Shown piece after piece: positions 63,418 to 64,000 of a DNA stretch of 64,000 bases. The stretch lies in contig NZ_JAQZAK010000002.1 of the NCBI RefSeq assembly GCF_028737265.1, positions 1 through 64,000 on the forward strand, in the 5' to 3' direction. This DNA comes from Actinomycetospora callitridis. Lineage in GTDB: Bacteria > Actinomycetota > Actinomycetes > Mycobacteriales > Pseudonocardiaceae. The position numbers were made by a program, and so were the translations under genes. The stretch's first letter is position 1. Each line of letters begins with the position of its first letter. The notes below the pieces were generated by a model that saw only the letters and a program-made list of their open reading frames with translations, ran no database searches and had not been told where the DNA came from.

Positions 63418-63891
63418 GTGACCGCCGATACCCGCTTGGCCCCCGGTCAACCCGCGCCGGACTTCTCGCTGACCTCCGATCAGGGGTCGACGGTGTCGCT
63501 CGCCGACCACCGCGGGCACCGCGTCCTCGTCTACTTCTACCCGGCCGCCATGACCCCGGGGTGCACGAAGGAGGCCTGCGACTTCCGCGACAACCTGGCC
63601 TCGTTCAACGACGCCGACGTCGCCGTCCTCGGGATCTCACCCGACAAGCCGGAGAAGCTCGCGAAGTTCCGCGACAAGGAGGGCCTGACCTTCCCGCTGC
63701 TCTCCGACCCGGACAAGTCGACCCTGGCGGCGTACGGCGCCTACGGCGAGAAGACGATGTACGGGAAGACCACGGTGGGCGTCATCCGCTCGACGTTCCT
63801 CATCGACGCGGAGGGGAACATCGAGGAGGCGCAGTACGGCGTCAAGGCCACCGGCCACGTGGGCCGGCTCCTGCGCGATCTGAAGCTGTAG
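63418..63891 (+). CDS. bcp: Thioredoxin-dependent thiol peroxidase (bacterioferritin comigratory protein)
   Basis: A 157-residue peroxiredoxin of the PrxQ/BCP class: APDFSLTSDQGSTVSLADH, VYFYPAAMTPGCTKEACDFRD with the peroxidatic Cys (TPGCTKEAC) and a second Cys five residues later as resolving Cys, SPDKPEKLAKFRDKEGL, and STFLIDAEGNIEEAQYG. It reduces hydroperoxides with electrons from thioredoxin. GTG 63418 is next to a -10-like TATCCT and is probably leaderless. It is convergent with the tRNA gene five bases away. Confidence 0.92.
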   Translation: MTADTRLAPGQPAPDFSLTSDQGSTVSLADHRGHRVLVYFYPAAMTPGCTKEACDFRDNLASFNDADVAVLGISPDKPEKLAKFRDKEGLTFPLLSDPDKSTLAAYGAYGEKTMYGKTTVGVIRSTFLIDAEGNIEEAQYGVKATGHVGRLLRDLKL

Positions 63892-63895
63892 GGAG

Positions 63896-63969
63896 TACCG
63901 GCGACGGGACTCGAACCCGCACTGTGCGACCCCTAAAATCGCCCTCTCTGCCGTTTGGAGTACGCCGGC
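63896..63969 (-). tRNA. Class I tRNA with UAG anticodon (nominally Leu)
   Basis: The minus strand folds into a 74-nt cloverleaf. Acceptor GCCGGCG pairs with CGCCGGT (G1-U72 wobble) and A is the discriminator; T8 and A9 are canonical. The D stem CTC/GAG has a loop with GG; the anticodon stem GCGAT/GTCGC closes the loop TTTAGGG, putting UAG at positions 34-36; the variable loop is only ACAGT; the T arm GCGGG/CCCGT has the loop TTCGAGT. CCA is not encoded. UAG would read CUA (Leu), but bacterial tRNA-Leu normally has a long variable arm, so the isotype is uncertain. Confidence 0.8.
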
Positions 63970-64000
63970 TCGCCGCTAGGAGCAAGGCCCCTGGTGCGAC

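Noticed and set aside
1..64000. Mobile elements, prophage, integrases or att sites
   Set aside because: No transposase, integrase, phage structural gene or flanking direct repeat was recognised, including around the tRNA and the low-GC patch.

Overview
This window is chromosomal DNA from a very GC-rich actinomycete. The signs are near-saturated GC at third codon positions, many GTG starts, ATGA/GTGA gene overlaps, F420-type oxidoreductases, two GAF-ANTAR regulators, a DUF3618 protein and several apparently leaderless promoters. The protein set fits Pseudonocardiales (Pseudonocardia or Actinomycetospora-like), but that placement is inferred from gene content, not from a marker gene. No phage, insertion sequence, CRISPR array or integron was seen.

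Layout. 1-500: tail of an unknown membrane-anchored protein, then a strong convergent hairpin. 500-13800: a complete myo-inositol catabolic regulon. One long minus-strand operon runs iolC, a Cgl0159-type aldolase, iolB, iolD, an IolE/IolI-like TIM barrel, iolG, a second TIM barrel, iolA and a third TIM barrel. A separate transporter plus universal-stress-protein unit lies downstream, and a divergent GntR regulator (iolR) upstream. Two near-identical promoter/operator sites, at 12985-13016 and 2743-2774, tie operon and transporter together. 13800-23500: mixed housekeeping and regulatory genes (CYTH protein, TetR with SMR efflux pump, AraC regulator, class III cyclase, GAF-ANTAR, pseudouridine-5'-phosphate glycosidase, an acyl-CoA synthetase, a wrecked keto-acid decarboxylase, a CtaG-like protein, DUF2243, MarR).

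23591-29652: an IclR-centred catabolic locus. On one side are a cupin and a flavin monooxygenase; on the other an SDR, a second cupin, an alpha/beta hydrolase and a class III extradiol dioxygenase, probably for an aromatic or cyclic substrate. An 18-base motif is shared by the two control regions. 29655-46000: single genes and pairs, including a TetR/alcohol dehydrogenase pair with two operators, glucose-6-phosphate dehydrogenase, a small low-GC patch encoding a cysteine-containing secreted protein, dinB with an SOS box, an Hsp20/HspR-like pair, a patatin lipase, PadR with cytochrome P450, a second GAF-ANTAR and an acetolactate-synthase-like enzyme.

46049-57600: a large secreted cutinase/polysaccharide-lyase fusion, an S9 peptidase, trpS, HIT, amidotransferase and F420-related genes, and a mucin-like membrane-anchored protein. 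57713-60144: a two-gene spermidine pathway, a PLP decarboxylase followed by a fused SpeD-SpeE protein. 60178-64000: a membrane protein with a 14-C homopolymer, thioesterase plus acyl-CoA synthetase, DUF3618, bcp, and a class I tRNA whose loop reads UAG.

Most notable: the odd tRNA at the right end, the cutinase/lyase fusion, the SpeD-SpeE fusion, the regulatory site pairs of the inositol and IclR loci, and the small secreted protein in the low-GC patch.
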